A program made the translations under genes and the position numbers. A DNA stretch of 45,779 nucleotides from Lysobacterales bacterium (GTDB taxonomy: Bacteria > Pseudomonadota > Gammaproteobacteria > Xanthomonadales > Marinicellaceae), in the NCBI GenBank assembly GCA_026996795.1, contig JALWKC010000158.1, positions 1-45,779 on the forward strand. The letters are read 5' to 3'. Within the stretch, counting starts at the first letter, position 1; every line of letters begins with the position of its first letter. Below, piece after piece: positions 45,327 through 45,779 of this stretch. Below the pieces are notes generated by a model. The model worked only from the letters and a program-made list of their open reading frames with translations, ran no database searches and was not told the DNA's origin.

Positions 45327-45779
45327 TCAGCCACCTTCCGGCAGGTAACGAACAGCCGTCAGGCTGCCATCCTTGTTATAGAGGTAAATCACATCACCGG
45401 AAACCACGGGGGCCCAGTAATACGCCTTGCTGCCAAATTTCTTCCGTGCCAGTGGCTGACCATTGGCGGCATCGAATACGTGCAACCAACCTTCCATATC
45501 TCCCACCAATAGCTGGCCGGCGTAGTAGGTCGGTCGCGTGAGCTGGCGATTGGCATAGCCATCGCGTTGCCAGATGTCGGCGCCGGTGTCCCGATTCAGG
45601 GCATGCAACACCGAGTCCATGTCACTAAGGTACAAATGCGTGCGCGACACGGCCACGCCCGTGGCTGAACCCAGGTCGCGCGACCACAGCACATTGCCGG
45701 ACTCGGTGGCCACCGACAAGGTCTTGTCACCGGCGCTGGACAGATACAGTTCCGTGGCCACCAGGGCCATGTCTCCATC
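45327..45779 (-). CDS. bamB: Outer membrane assembly lipoprotein BamB (C-terminal part, runs off right edge)
   Basis: This fragment of about 150 residues carries beta-propeller repeats of the PQQ type (VLWSRDLGSATGVAVS, then LYLSDMDSVLHALNRDTG and LLVGDMEGWLHVFDAANG). The C-terminus ends VIYLYNKDGSLTAVRYLP. BamB is a periplasmic lipoprotein of the BAM complex that inserts outer-membrane proteins. The frame is open to the window edge. The N-terminal signal and lipobox are outside. It precedes der by 40 bp. Confidence 0.92.
   Translation of the reverse strand, partial: DGDMALVATELYLSSAGDKTLSVATESGNVLWSRDLGSATGVAVSRTHLYLSDMDSVLHALNRDTGADIWQRDGYANRQLTRPTYYAGQLLVGDMEGWLHVFDAANGQPLARKKFGSKAYYWAPVVSGDVIYLYNKDGSLTAVRYLPEGG

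Overview
The window reads as an ordinary gammaproteobacterial chromosome segment of moderately high GC. The reasons are the gene order pilG-pilI-pilJ-pilK-chpA next to gshB-tonB-yqgE-ruvX-pyrB, which I know from Pseudomonas, the lolC-lolD-comEC block, BamB next to Der, and a classical RF2 frameshift site. I cannot name a genus. Nearly all of it is housekeeping or conserved accessory DNA. I see no rRNA, tRNA, CRISPR array, prophage or complete insertion sequence.

Region 1 (1-8925, minus) is a type IV pilus chemosensory operon: a PilG response regulator, PilI (CheW-like), PilJ (chemoreceptor), a PilK-type CheR methyltransferase and a very long multi-HPt ChpA kinase that runs off the left edge. 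No pilH lies between pilG and pilI. Region 2 (8926-9610) is a 685-bp divergent intergenic region with two perfect palindromes. Region 3 (9611-18990, plus) holds gshB, tonB, yqgE/algH, ruvX and pyrB, tightly packed, then a TraB-family membrane protein, dusB, a 979-residue DUF349 protein and a small membrane protein. Region 4 (19077-26351, plus) has an ArsR-type regulator fused to a methyltransferase domain (SahR-like), overlapping metH, and a large MscS-type mechanosensitive channel. Region 5 (26386-30838, minus) has a LysE/RhtB exporter, a PilZ protein, lysS, prfB with its programmed frameshift, and a DksA paralogue of the zinc-independent type. Region 6 (31029-32751, plus) is yidD and an active-looking dihydroorotase. 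Region 7 (32955-37740, minus) is comEC, lolD and lolC/E. Region 8 (37907-39823, plus) is an octaheme c-type cytochrome. Region 9 (40100-45779, minus) has an Old Yellow Enzyme, moeB with an N-terminal rhodanese domain, moeA, der and the C-terminal end of bamB.

Functionally, the Chp system, the PilZ protein and ComEC fit a cell with type IV pili that twitches and may take up DNA. LolCD and BamB serve outer-membrane biogenesis. SahR-MetH forms a methyl-cycle unit.

The least expected content is non-coding. Three members of one palindromic, CTAG-bounded mobile-element family (MITE-like) sit at 30346-30380, 32760-32925 and 43702-43868. Each lies at or within 10 bp of a stop codon. In two cases the TAG stop codon of the gene (dksA, der) is part of the bounding CTAG. 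The smallest copy looks like two terminal repeats collapsed onto each other. A separate nested inverted-repeat element at 39884-40116 also covers the end and stop codon of a gene.
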